Shown in pieces: positions 16,714 through 24,580 of a stretch of DNA of 64,000 nucleotides. Every line of letters starts with the position of its first letter. Position 1 is the first letter of the stretch. The notes beneath the pieces were generated by a model that worked only from the letters and a program-made list of their open reading frames with translations, was not told the origin of the DNA and made no database searches. Source of the stretch: Oscillospiraceae bacterium (GTDB lineage Bacteria; Bacillota; Clostridia; Oscillospirales; CAG-382); assembly GCA_015064955.1 (NCBI GenBank), contig SVRD01000005.1, positions 54,978 through 118,977 on the forward strand, written 5' to 3'. The translations under genes and the position numbers were made by a program.

Positions 16714-16941
16714 TCAGTCTATAAGCAGTTCTTCCGGGCATATATCATCGTTCCGCAAAGGAACAGTGATTTCGAGACATATCGTATCCTCGGAGAATAT
16801 TTTATTGTCAGACGGCGATAACCCACAGAACACAACATCTTTTCTAAGTTCAGTAAAAGACTCGTATCTTGATGTAGTTTTAAGACCACTGTGCATTATA
16901 CTGTCAAGATTCGCTTTGTCTGTATAATGATAAACTTTTAT
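16714..16941 (-). CDS. Small protein with 'KVYHYT...GL' N-terminus and apparent ATA start
   Basis: Read from an ATA codon the product is 75 residues starting (M)KVYHYTDKANLDSIMHSGL. The 'YHYT...NL.SI...GL' pattern is typical of the first strand-helix unit of several ADP-ribosyltransferase-like or related toxin-type families, but the protein is short and I cannot name the family. It may be truncated. An in-frame TGA two codons upstream blocks any earlier start. The first ATG (16896) would remove the conserved N-terminus. AAGGAG (16950-16955) lies eight bases before the ATA. The ATA overlaps the stop of the four-helix gene as ATAA, the same geometry as the usual ATGA overlap. Confidence 0.5.
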   Translation of the reverse strand: MKVYHYTDKANLDSIMHSGLKTTSRYESFTELRKDVVFCGLSPSDNKIFSEDTICLEITVPLRNDDICPEELLID

Positions 16942-17285
16942 TTTTCATTCTCCTTTGCGGTATTGATAGAAGCAATTAAGATACGACGGACCGTGCCACA
17001 CTGATTATAAAGGTCTGTTGCTGTATCTCTATTCAGAATATCGGATTTTACAAACAGTTCAAGCCAATATTCCGTTTCGTAGCATTCTTTTAAAGCAATC
17101 TGCAATTTTGCAATAAAGTCGGGTTTGCCGTGGGCATAGTTCGCTTCATGAATGTTGGCACCTATCGAGGTCGCAGAACGCTCCAACTGATTAACAAGAG
17201 AGTAATGACCTTTAATCGTTTCGCAGAGTTTTATGATTTTCACTGCAAAGTCTGTTGAAAGTTCCCTGAGTTTAGATTCTGCCAT
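16938..17285 (-). CDS. Four-helix bundle protein (S23/23S rRNA-IVS family)
   Basis: The 115-residue protein is fully helical and carries the family pattern 'F..KI..LCE...GHYSLVNQLERSATSIGANIHEA', followed by 'FIAKLQIALKECYETEYWLEL'. Such proteins were first seen encoded in 23S rRNA intervening sequences and also occur alone, often in mobile or variable regions. They form pentamers of unclear function. Here it is free-standing in the segment between the two hairpin arrays, just before the small gene with the ATA start, with which translation seems coupled. Ribosome binding site AAGGCGG. Confidence 0.85.
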   Translation of the reverse strand: MAESKLRELSTDFAVKIIKLCETIKGHYSLVNQLERSATSIGANIHEANYAHGKPDFIAKLQIALKECYETEYWLELFVKSDILNRDTATDLYNQCGTVRRILIASINTAKENEK

Positions 17286-17338
17286 GCAAACACCGCCTTT
17301 CTTATAGCAATTATACTACATCAATCAGAATGTTCGAA

Positions 17339-17512
17339 GTGAAATATCCTTCGGATGTGAAATAATGACCTGCGTTCATTGTGAAATATTCGGTGTGCCA
17401 CCGAATGTGAAATGAAATAAATCCACTCACGCCAGCAGGCATTTCACACGCCGCAGGCGTATTTCACGCGCGAAGAGCATTTCACAAATCCCGCAAGGGA
17501 TTTATTTCGTTG
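17339..17512 (-). repeat. Hairpin array, GTGAAAT/ATTTCAC type, copy 2
   Basis: On the minus strand, directly after the tRNA-Glu terminator, the array reads CAACGAAATA, then AAATCCC-TTGC-GGGATTT, a GC-rich stem, ACGCC-TGC-GGCGT and GCC-TGCT-GGC, separated by GTGAAAT. The centre GTGAGTGGATTTATTTC follows, then ATTCGGTGG-CACA-CCGAAT, AATGAACGCAGGTCATT and ATCC-GAA-GGAT, separated by ATTTCAC. The order, number and separators equal copy 1, but nearly every stem after the first has a different sequence with pairing kept. The orientation relative to its tRNA is also the same. Confidence 0.85.
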
Positions 17513-17554
17513 AAAAGAAACACCTTTTGTCTATTGACAAAAGGTGTTTCTTTT
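17513..17554 (-). terminator. Terminator of tRNA-Glu
   Basis: Long perfect stem (17513-17531 with 17536-17554) around a four-base loop. On the minus strand it ends in TTTCTTTT and leads straight into the hairpin array. Confidence 0.85.
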
Positions 17555-17555
17555 C

Positions 17556-17630
17556 TGGTGACCCGTAGGGGAGTCGAACCCCTGTCTTCGCCGTGAGAGG
17601 GCGACGTCTTGACCACTTGACTAACAGGCC
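17556..17630 (-). tRNA. tRNA-Glu (anticodon CTC)
   Basis: A 75-base tRNA including encoded CCA. The acceptor stem GGCCTGT/ACGGGTC has two G-T pairs. The anticodon arm is TCGCC-CTCTCAC-GGCGA with CTC at positions 34-36, and the T arm is AGGGGTTCGACTCCCCT. Confidence 0.95.
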
Positions 17631-17639
17631 GTGCTATTA

Positions 17640-17668
17640 TATATAGCACATATTTTCGGATTTGTCAA
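17640..17668 (-). promoter_or_regulatory. Promoter of tRNA-Glu
   Basis: On the minus strand TTGACA (17668-17663), 17-base spacer, TATATA (17645-17640), ten bases from the tRNA 5' end. Confidence 0.65.
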
Positions 17669-17688
17669 TAGTTCTTTGCACTACTTTT

Positions 17689-18519
17689 TCAGTTTATTGC
17701 CGCGCCGATGACAACAATTCTGTCGGCATCGTCCCCGCCGTAGCAGGTGGAGAGCGTTATAAGCTGTTGATCGTAGGTCGGTGTGAAATCAATTTCATAC
17801 AATGCCTTGCGTTTGATATATTTTATCATTTTGTCATAGCTTTCTTGATTGCGCGCATTGATAAAATCATACCAATCGTCGTTGTTCGTAAAGCGAACGA
17901 CGGCAAATACCTCGTAAAAGGTTACGCCCTCGGCGGTCTCGAACTCGATATAGCGGTGTTCCTCGTAAAACGATCTGTCGCGGTAGTTTTTAACGTCGGC
18001 AAACATCGTTCCGTTTTTCATATTGTGGGCGTATATAAGCAGATTGTCGCTTTCGATGGTGCAATTCCACTGCAAAAACGGCACACCCGAGAAGCTGTAT
18101 TCCCCGTCGATATCACGGTGCAGATATTTTTGCGGCTGTCGAGGAGTATGCATAACCGGATAGTTGATCGCGCTGTTGTGAACATATATCCAACCCACGC
18201 TGTCGCTGTTGCGTTCGAAAAGCGGCTGCAGATTACGTTTGTGAATGATTTCGGGCTCGGCAGGCTCTTGCGAGATTTCCTCTCCGCTTTCTTCCGAGGG
18301 CGAACCGCTTTCTTCGCTCGGAGCGGGCTTACTTGTATCGCGCACGGGGACGTAATAGGATTCATCGGGGTCGGTTTCGAGCATAACAAGGTTTGCGATA
18401 TCCTCAAACTGCTCGTTTTCCTTGCTGCTTTGCAAAAGCTCGCGCGCCAACAAAACTCCGGAAATTATCATCACCAGAGCAAGCACGATTATTAAGCTTA
18501 TATATATTTTCTTTTTCAT
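17689..18519 (-). CDS. srtB: Class B sortase
   Basis: The 276-residue membrane-anchored transpeptidase has a signal-anchor helix (residues 4-26) and a Ser/Glu/Pro-rich linker (50-85), followed by the sortase beta barrel. The catalytic His is in LIYAHNM (about 165), the Cys in ITLSTCYGG (about 258) and the Arg in ADRIVVIG (about 268), which fits class B. Class B enzymes attach or polymerise surface proteins through an NPQTN-like signal; I see no such substrate in the window. The start was chosen at the ATG after GGCGGTGG. The gene is downstream of the dockerin muramidase and has its own promoter. Confidence 0.9.
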   Translation of the reverse strand: MKKKIYISLIIVLALVMIISGVLLARELLQSSKENEQFEDIANLVMLETDPDESYYVPVRDTSKPAPSEESGSPSEESGEEISQEPAEPEIIHKRNLQPLFERNSDSVGWIYVHNSAINYPVMHTPRQPQKYLHRDIDGEYSFSGVPFLQWNCTIESDNLLIYAHNMKNGTMFADVKNYRDRSFYEEHRYIEFETAEGVTFYEVFAVVRFTNNDDWYDFINARNQESYDKMIKYIKRKALYEIDFTPTYDQQLITLSTCYGGDDADRIVVIGAAIN

Positions 18520-18547
18520 ATCCACCGCCGCTTGAACATATATGCGT

Positions 18548-18576
18548 ATTATAGCACATAACCGAGCCTCTTGCAA
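18548..18576 (-). promoter_or_regulatory. Promoter of srtB
   Basis: On the minus strand TTGCAA (18576-18571), 17-base spacer, TATAAT (18553-18548). Confidence 0.6.
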
Positions 18577-18591
18577 GAGTGTAGTTATTGG

Positions 18592-18812
18592 TCGCTTCGC
18601 TCTCGACACAAAATGCTTTGCATTTTGGTCGGTTTTTGTGAGCGCCGTTCGCTCGCGCCTATATACCCCAAAAATCTTGCGATTTTCGGGGACCCCGTTA
18701 AGTTTGACAAAAATTTTATCCTCCCGCTCCGACTTTTGAAAAAGTCGGACAAAAGCTTTTTCCTCCCGCTCAAACTTTTAAAAAAGTTTGACAAAAATTT
18801 TATCCTCCCGCG
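18592..18812 (+). repeat. Hairpin-rich intergenic repeats, including 42-base units with co-varying stems
   Basis: The 474-base gap between srtB and the muramidase gene holds no gene. It starts with the module TCGCTTCGCTCTCG, then a palindrome (AAAATGC-TTT-GCATTTT) and GGTCGGTT (18592-18636), repeated at 62309-62350. CCCC/GGGG-bounded hairpins follow, then a 42-base tandem unit at 18729-18770 and 18771-18812, plus a partial unit ending at 18728. Each unit is a stem followed by 'ACAAAA...TCCTCCCGC'. The stems differ (CCGACTTTT/AAAAGTCGG against CAAACTTTT/AAAAGTTTG) but stay paired. Confidence 0.75.
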
Positions 18813-18935
18813 TTGCAGGGTTATAACATTTGTATCGCTCACACCGCGAGGGTGTTTTGTACTTCAAATTAATAAAAACAAAGCCGCGTTGAATAAACGC
18901 GGCATTCTGTTTTGTTTTTATTCTGTTTTAAAGTT

Positions 18936-18985
18936 TTTGGGAGAGAGCACGAGAGGACCTTTTTGCAAAAAGGTCCTCTCGTAAT
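18936..18985. repeat. Long hairpin with CTTTTTGCAAAAAG core
   Basis: AGTTTTTGGGAG followed by a 15-base perfect inverted repeat (CGAGAGGACC...GGTCCTCTCG around CTTTTTGCAAAAAG). It lies just beyond the stop of the muramidase gene and may end its transcript, although there is no T run on the minus strand. The same frame with another stem occurs at 45125-45167. Confidence 0.65.
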
Positions 18986-18993
18986 ATCATAAA

Positions 18994-21885
18994 TTAACCA
19001 ATCACGTAAGTGCCGAAGTAGTGACGTTTGATCAGAATGTAGTCGTACTGATTGATATTTCCGTCGAGGTTAACGTCGGCGCGGGCCATCTCGTCATCGG
19101 TGAGATAACGGGTTTCGAAGTAGTGACGCTTTACGAGAATGTAGTCATACTGGTCGATTGCTCCGTCGAGGTTCACGTCGCCGAGCTTGCCCTTGTTTTC
19201 GGGAGCGGGCTGAGTAGCGAGAAGGAAGTTACAAACAGAGCAGCGCTGTTCCTTGCTTCCGTCGGAGAGTGTTACCCACGCGCCCGCGGTGTGACCCTTG
19301 GCAGCTTCGAGCACTTCTCCGCAGGTGGTGCAGGTCTGTGCGCTTGTGCAGGTTGCCGCTGTGCCGGGAGTATGAACGTGAGCTTCGCTGTAAGGTGCAT
19401 AGTAAGAGGTGCAGACGTATGCATCGTCGTACCACTTGGTATCGGGAGTGGAAGTTGCAACAGTAGGAGTCAACGGGTTGATTCCATAGAACACAAATTT
19501 GTCGCCGACCGCCCAGGTCAATGCGTCGTTGGTTGCATTGGTACAGTTAGGAGAAGTATAGTCGATAGCAGTTGTATCGTCGGGGTAGAGATCGGGGTAG
19601 TTGTTACCGTAGTTGATCGCCCAGACAAATCCGCCCGCGGGGATAGAAAGTGCGGTTGCGTCGCCAAGATCGGTACCGTCGGAGATAGCGGTGATCTCAA
19701 ATACGCCGCTCTTGCCCGAAACGGGAGAGAAAGCAACGTGGAGCCACCAAGCCGCGCCTTCGTATGCCTGAGTAAAGATAACGCCTGCCCCCTCGATGGT
19801 GTTGTCGCTGATATGGGTTACCCAGAATGTCTTTGCGTTGTCGGGAAGGTCTGCTTCGGTAAGTGCGGGGATCTTTGCAGAGTTAACGGTTGCGCCGCAA
19901 ACGGTACAATGCTGTTCGCGTACGCCCTCGCTACCGAGACCTGCGGGAGTAACAACTACCCATTCACCCGCTACGTGATCGTGGTCGGGAATGTTGTTGT
20001 ACGCCCCATATGCGCCGAGCTGAACACTCTTGTTATTGAGATCAACACCGTTGAGAGTGAAAGTTGCTCCCACTTCGAGTGCGCCGACTGCGTTGTAGTT
20101 GGCCATACTGCCGACAATAGGAGCTTCAACACCGGTTCCTTCCCAGCCGTGTGCGGCGATAAGGATTTCGTCGGATGCGAGAGTCACAGATTCGGTTTCG
20201 GTGCCGATTCCGTTGATCTTCTTGGTTACAACGTATGCGTTCTTGCTGCTGTTCCACTTTGCAACAACGCTGTTACACCAGCTGTGGTTTGCGTTGGAGG
20301 TGGTAATTGTACCCATCGCGGAGGTGAATACGTGGCAGTCGCCCGCATAGATATATTCGTTGACAGCGTCGATATAGAACGCGTTATTGATTGCTTTTTC
20401 GCCGGAGCCTACCTCGACCTCTTCGAGCCAGGTGTGGTTTCCGTAGTGATTAACAGAGATTCTTACGTATCTTTCGCTGCGCATAGAATCTGCCCAAGCG
20501 GTGATACGGTAGTTCTGCCACGAGTCGTCTGTACCGATCTGGATAGCTTGGGTCTTTGCCGCGATCTTGGTATAGGTTACGTTGTCGTTGGATACCTCGA
20601 CAACGATTTCGGAAACGCCGAAAATGCCCCATTCGGTGTGTGAGTTACCGTATACGCGGTAGCCGTTGTGGTTGCCGTGGCTTGCGCCGAGGTCGATAAC
20701 GATCTGTGCGCCGGTGCCGTCGCCCCAGCCTGCATATCCGGCGGTACCGCCGTTTACAGTGCCCTTTACGCCGTCGGTAAGCTTTGTGCCGTTATCTACC
20801 CAATCATCAGTGCGGTTAGTTGCATTGACAGTATAGCTCTTGCCTTGGGAGATTACGCTAAATGCGGGGTTATATGCCGCATTGAGAGTATTGTATGCGG
20901 AGGTACAGCTCGAATCACTGGGATCGGACGAATTATAAACGCTGACAGCGTTATTATACGCGGTTCTCAAGGTGTTGAGCTGGCTTGCGCTGTATTCGTG
21001 ATAACGAACGCCTGCGCCGACGGTGTCGATGAGAGATTTGAGGTTTCTCTTTGCTTCGGATTCGGCAGGCTTGCAATTATTGTAGCCGTACTGACTCATT
21101 ATCTGAGGATAGTTCTTGTAGCAGACGTTAACGTCGAGCATATCAAGACCGATTCCGTTGTATTCGTAGTCATACCAAGCGTACTGCCACATACCGCAGT
21201 AGTAGCTGTAATCGTAGTTATTGGGGTTGTACTGTGTGCCGTGGCCGTTGATCTTTACCCTCGGATACCAAAGGTCATATTTGGACTTGAACGAGCTCGA
21301 GAGCTTGTCGATAACCTGGCTGGCGCCGCCGTAAACGCCGGGGAAATAGCCGCGTGCTTCGAGAGTTTCGCACCAACCGAGACAGAGAGATTCCATCGCC
21401 GAGGAGCCCAAAGAGGTCTGGCCGCTGTCCTCTACGTCGTAGTAGATGGGATATTCGAAGTACATACCGTATTGCTCGATCTTGTTTGCAACCCAGTTTG
21501 CGTCTTCAACTGCGCCGTTATAAGTAGTTGCGAGCGAATAGAAATATACGCCCAAGGGCATGCCTGCGGCACGCGCGCGGTTGTAATATTCGACAAATGC
21601 GGTATCGAGGGTGTTTGTACGGGACGAGCTTCCCTCAAATCCGATACGAAGGATAACGAACTGACAGCCGTCTGCCTTCATCTTGGCAAAGTCAACAAGA
21701 GAATAATTGAGACTGCTGCCGTTTACGTTCCAGAACGAAAGGTCTGCGCCGTATGCACGGTAGGTGCTCGACTGTAAGCCGCCGCCCGCAATCGCAGATG
21801 CGTTCATTACGCCTGCCGAAAGGATCATCGAGAATATCATCGTGATCGAAAGGCAAAGCGCTAAAATATGTTTGATCGCTTTCAT
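18994..21885 (-). CDS. Secreted GH25 muramidase with discoidin-like and dockerin domains
   Basis: The 963-residue protein has a signal peptide (residues 1-30) and an N-terminal GH25 lysozyme-type barrel (about 43-250) with the catalytic motifs GADLSFWN (Asp48) and YYDVED (about 146-150). A short helical spacer and an F5/8 type C-like domain (about 330-480) follow, then beta-rich and Cys-pair modules (CTVCG, CTTCG). It ends in a type I dockerin (about 900-963) made of two calcium loops, DVNLDGAIDQYD and DVNLDGNINQYD, each followed by YILxKRHYF. It should cleave peptidoglycan and dock to a cohesin-bearing scaffold. The start is the ATG after GGAGG; an upstream TTG is inside that site. Confidence 0.9.
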   Translation of the reverse strand: MKAIKHILALCLSITMIFSMILSAGVMNASAIAGGGLQSSTYRAYGADLSFWNVNGSSLNYSLVDFAKMKADGCQFVILRIGFEGSSSRTNTLDTAFVEYYNRARAAGMPLGVYFYSLATTYNGAVEDANWVANKIEQYGMYFEYPIYYDVEDSGQTSLGSSAMESLCLGWCETLEARGYFPGVYGGASQVIDKLSSSFKSKYDLWYPRVKINGHGTQYNPNNYDYSYYCGMWQYAWYDYEYNGIGLDMLDVNVCYKNYPQIMSQYGYNNCKPAESEAKRNLKSLIDTVGAGVRYHEYSASQLNTLRTAYNNAVSVYNSSDPSDSSCTSAYNTLNAAYNPAFSVISQGKSYTVNATNRTDDWVDNGTKLTDGVKGTVNGGTAGYAGWGDGTGAQIVIDLGASHGNHNGYRVYGNSHTEWGIFGVSEIVVEVSNDNVTYTKIAAKTQAIQIGTDDSWQNYRITAWADSMRSERYVRISVNHYGNHTWLEEVEVGSGEKAINNAFYIDAVNEYIYAGDCHVFTSAMGTITTSNANHSWCNSVVAKWNSSKNAYVVTKKINGIGTETESVTLASDEILIAAHGWEGTGVEAPIVGSMANYNAVGALEVGATFTLNGVDLNNKSVQLGAYGAYNNIPDHDHVAGEWVVVTPAGLGSEGVREQHCTVCGATVNSAKIPALTEADLPDNAKTFWVTHISDNTIEGAGVIFTQAYEGAAWWLHVAFSPVSGKSGVFEITAISDGTDLGDATALSIPAGGFVWAINYGNNYPDLYPDDTTAIDYTSPNCTNATNDALTWAVGDKFVFYGINPLTPTVATSTPDTKWYDDAYVCTSYYAPYSEAHVHTPGTAATCTSAQTCTTCGEVLEAAKGHTAGAWVTLSDGSKEQRCSVCNFLLATQPAPENKGKLGDVNLDGAIDQYDYILVKRHYFETRYLTDDEMARADVNLDGNINQYDYILIKRHYFGTYVIG

Positions 21886-21920
21886 TATTTCCTCCAAAGC
21901 AAAAATATTTTAACTCATAC

Positions 21921-21949
21921 ATTTTAGCAGTGTTTTGGAATTTTGTCAA
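21921..21949 (-). promoter_or_regulatory. Promoter of the dockerin muramidase gene
   Basis: On the minus strand TTGACA (21949-21944), 17-base spacer, TAAAAT (21926-21921). Confidence 0.65.
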
Positions 21950-22022
21950 TTATAAAGTCGTAAATAAAAGCTTTTTTGTAATTGTTGACAACATATCCTC
22001 TCCGCTTTTGGCGGTTATGACA

Positions 22023-22063
22023 AAACCGCCCTGCCGAGCAACAGCTCGATAGCAGGGCGGTTT
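22023..22063 (-). terminator. Terminator of the arg operon
   Basis: Twelve-base stem AAACCGCCCTGC / GCAGGGCGGTTT with an inner GAGC/GCTC stem, 16 bases after the argF stop. The minus strand continues TTTTG. Confidence 0.8.
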
Positions 22064-22079
22064 GATTCTTTATTACAGC

Positions 22080-23063
22080 TTACAGCGTTGCCGCCATAAC
22101 TGCCTTTATCGTGTGCATTCTGTTTTCTGCCTCGTCGAAAACGATACTGCGCTCGCTTTCGATAACCTCGTGGGTTACCTCCATACAGTCGATACCGAAT
22201 TTTTCGTATATTTCTCTGCCGATAACCGTACCGAGATCGTGGAATGCGGGCAGGCAGTGCATAAAGCGGCACTGTGCGCCTGCGTTATCCATAAGCTCCA
22301 TAGTCACGCGGTAGGGGGTAAGCTCGCGAATGCGCTCCTCCCAAACCTCCGCCGGTTCACCCATCGAAACCCAGACGTCTGTATAAATAACGTCGGCGTT
22401 CTTGGTAGCAAGCATCGGGTCCTCTATAAACTCGAGAACGGCACCGGTCTCGTCGGCAACCTTTTGACATTCCGCGATAAGTGCTTCATCGGGGAAATAC
22501 TTTTTGTTGGTGCAGGCGACGAAATGCATTCCCATCTTCGCACAGCCGACCATAAGCGAGTTGCCCATATTATATCTTGCATCACCCATATAGACGAGCT
22601 TTTTACCCTTTAATCCGCCGCAATGCTCGATAATAGTCAAAAAATCGGCAAGTATCTGGGTGGGGTGGAATTCGTTGGTGAGTCCGTTCCAGACGGGAAC
22701 GCCTGCGTATTTTGCAAGCTCCTCGACAAGCTCCTGACCGTAGCCGCGATATTCGATGCCGTCGAACATTCTGCCCAAAACTCTCGCTGTGTCGGCAATA
22801 CTTTCCTTTTTACCCATCTGCGAGCCGCTCGGACCGAGATAAACAGGGTGCATGCCGAGATCCGCGCCGGCAACCTCAAAAGCGCAACGGGTGCGGGTGC
22901 TGTCCTTTTCAAAAAGGAGCGCGATATTCTTGCCCTCGCAAAGCTTATGCGGAATGCCCGCCTTTTTCTTTGCCTTTAAATCAATCGCAAGGTCGATGAG
23001 TGATTGGATCTCAGCAGGAGTAAAATCGAGCAATTTGAGAAAGCTTCTTCCCTTTAAAGACAT
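22080..23063 (-). CDS. argF: Ornithine carbamoyltransferase
   Basis: The 327-residue enzyme makes citrulline from ornithine and carbamoyl phosphate. The carbamoyl-phosphate motif STRTR is at residues 55-59, the [11 protein letters not shown] segment near 133 and the HCLPAF motif near 272. VSMGEPAE near 235 is the SMG loop that selects ornithine over aspartate. Length is normal for the family. Ribosome binding site GGAGG. It is the last gene of a six-gene operon, 12 bases after an ABC transporter ATPase gene. In fermenting Clostridia the same enzyme can also run in the catabolic direction, but argG and argH upstream point to synthesis. Confidence 0.95.
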   Translation of the reverse strand: MSLKGRSFLKLLDFTPAEIQSLIDLAIDLKAKKKAGIPHKLCEGKNIALLFEKDSTRTRCAFEVAGADLGMHPVYLGPSGSQMGKKESIADTARVLGRMFDGIEYRGYGQELVEELAKYAGVPVWNGLTNEFHPTQILADFLTIIEHCGGLKGKKLVYMGDARYNMGNSLMVGCAKMGMHFVACTNKKYFPDEALIAECQKVADETGAVLEFIEDPMLATKNADVIYTDVWVSMGEPAEVWEERIRELTPYRVTMELMDNAGAQCRFMHCLPAFHDLGTVIGREIYEKFGIDCMEVTHEVIESERSIVFDEAENRMHTIKAVMAATL

Positions 23064-23075
23064 AAAAATTACCTC

Positions 23076-23819
23076 CTAAAGCACCTTTGCAAGAAACGAT
23101 TGCAATCTCTCGCACTTGGGCGCGCCGAACAGCTCGGCGGGTGTGCCCTCCTCGGCAATAATGCCGTCATCGAGGAATATTACGCGGTTGGATACCTCGC
23201 GCGCGAATCCCATTTCGTGAGTAACGACGACCATCGTCATTCCCTCTCCCGCAAGCTCACGCATAACGTCGAGCACCTCGCCGACCATTTCGGGATCGAG
23301 CGCGCTCGTCGGCTCGTCAAAGAGCATAACGTCGGGCTCCATACAAAGCGCACGAACGATAGCGACACGCTGCTTCTGTCCGCCCGAAAGCTGATTCGGA
23401 TAAGCCGAAGCTCTGTCGGCAAGTCCGACACGCGCCAAAAGCTCCATCGCCTTTGCTTCCGCCTGCGCCTTTGTTGCCTTTTTAAGCATAAGCGGCGCGC
23501 AGGTGAGATTGTCGAGAATAGTCATATGCGGGAAAAGATTGAACTGCTGGAACACCATTCCCATTTTCTGTCTGTGCAAATTAAGATCGACCTTTTTGTC
23601 GGTAAGGTCCTCGCCGTCAAATACGATACTGCCGCCGGTGGGAAGCTCGAGCATATTGAGACAACGCAAAAAAGTCGATTTGCCCGAGCCCGATGCCCCG
23701 ATAACGCAAACGACGTCGCCCTTGTAAATATCAATGCTGACGCCCTTTAAAACAGCGGTTTCATCGAACCTTTTTTCGAGATTTTTGACACTTATAAGTA
23801 CTTCTTTTTCCATAATCAT
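23076..23819 (-). CDS. Polar amino acid ABC transporter, ATP-binding protein
   Basis: The 247-residue ATPase has Walker [10 protein letters not shown] (about 39-47), the Q-loop in [13 protein letters not shown], signature LSGGQKQR (about 146), Walker [10 protein letters not shown] (about 170) and the switch His in VTHEMGF. It belongs to the GlnQ/HisP group that powers polar amino acid uptake. Its ATG overlaps the stop of the permease gene (ATGA); a second ATG two codons later is equally possible. The permease and binding protein genes lie directly upstream. Confidence 0.9.
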   Translation of the reverse strand: MIMEKEVLISVKNLEKRFDETAVLKGVSIDIYKGDVVCVIGASGSGKSTFLRCLNMLELPTGGSIVFDGEDLTDKKVDLNLHRQKMGMVFQQFNLFPHMTILDNLTCAPLMLKKATKAQAEAKAMELLARVGLADRASAYPNQLSGGQKQRVAIVRALCMEPDVMLFDEPTSALDPEMVGEVLDVMRELAGEGMTMVVVTHEMGFAREVSNRVIFLDDGIIAEEGTPAELFGAPKCERLQSFLAKVL

Positions 23820-24499
23820 CTACCGTCGCTTTTGCGCAATCTCCTTTCCAGAACCGCAAGCAGCTTCGTCATCACCACGACGATAACAAGGTACACTAAC
23901 GCGAGCATTATGATCGGGTTGACTGCGTCGAAGGTCTTATTTCTGATATTGGTTGCCGCACGGGTAAGGTCGACTATCGCAACGTAGCCCGCAACCGAGG
24001 TTTCCTTTAAAAGCGCGATACATTCGTTACCGATAGCGGGGAGAATGTTTTTTATCGCTTGGGGGAAGATGATCTTCCTCATCGCCTGACCTTTGGAAAG
24101 ACCAAGGCTTCTTGCCGCCTCCATCTGTCCTCTGTCAACGGCGTTGATACCGCTTCGTATAAGCTCTGCCATATAAGCGCCCGAGTTTATACCGAATGCG
24201 ATTATCGCAACGGTTACGCCGTTTGCCGAAACGAGAATGATATAGAAAAACATAAGCAGTAATACCGTCATAGGTATTCCGCGGATAACCGTTGTGTAGA
24301 AATCGCAAAGCCAATTCACCCAACGGAGCTTTTTGTTGCCCTCGCAAAAATACTTTGCGATTGCGATAACTGCACCTATAACGACACCGATAGCGAGTGC
24401 GCCCAAGGTGATCAACATTGTGTTTCCGAAGCCCTCGAGCAGCCACTTATAGCGTTCGCCCTCGATAAAGGTTTCGTGAAGCTTGTCAAACCAACTCAT
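23816..24499 (-). CDS. Polar amino acid ABC transporter, permease
   Basis: The 227-residue HisM/GlnP-type inner membrane protein has about five membrane segments (residues 28-50, 70-95, 98-115, 150-170, 195-215). The EAA loop [20 protein letters not shown], at about residues 123-142, contacts the ATPase. It overlaps the ATPase gene by four bases. It forms the channel for the substrate delivered by the lipoprotein encoded upstream. Confidence 0.9.
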   Translation of the reverse strand: MSWFDKLHETFIEGERYKWLLEGFGNTMLITLGALAIGVVIGAVIAIAKYFCEGNKKLRWVNWLCDFYTTVIRGIPMTVLLLMFFYIILVSANGVTVAIIAFGINSGAYMAELIRSGINAVDRGQMEAARSLGLSKGQAMRKIIFPQAIKNILPAIGNECIALLKETSVAGYVAIVDLTRAATNIRNKTFDAVNPIIMLALVYLVIVVVMTKLLAVLERRLRKSDGR

Positions 24500-24531
24500 T
24501 TAATCTATTCCCTTTTTCGTTTTTTTAAGCG

Positions 24532-24567
24532 AAAAGCAGCTCCGCGAAATCATGCGGAGCCGCATTC
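24532..24567 (-). terminator. Intra-operon hairpin between binding protein and permease genes
   Basis: Stem GCAGCTCCGC / GCGGAGCCGC (24536-24545, 24554-24563, one mismatch), followed on the minus strand by TTTTCGC. A weak terminator or 3' RNA-stabilising hairpin here would give more binding protein than membrane subunits, as is common in such operons. Confidence 0.5.
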
Positions 24568-24580
24568 GGTTATTTTTGAT

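Noticed and set aside
18585..18842. An 85-codon minus-strand frame with repeated 'GRIKFLSNFFKS' units
   Set aside because: The repeats come from 42-base DNA hairpin units; there is no ribosome binding site, and the stems, not the codons, are conserved.
19021..21777. Long plus-strand frames (540 and 369 codons) opposite the dockerin muramidase
   Set aside because: They are the antisense of a clearly identified protein with signal peptide, GH25 and dockerin; their composition (Cys/Val-rich) is an artefact of the antisense reading.
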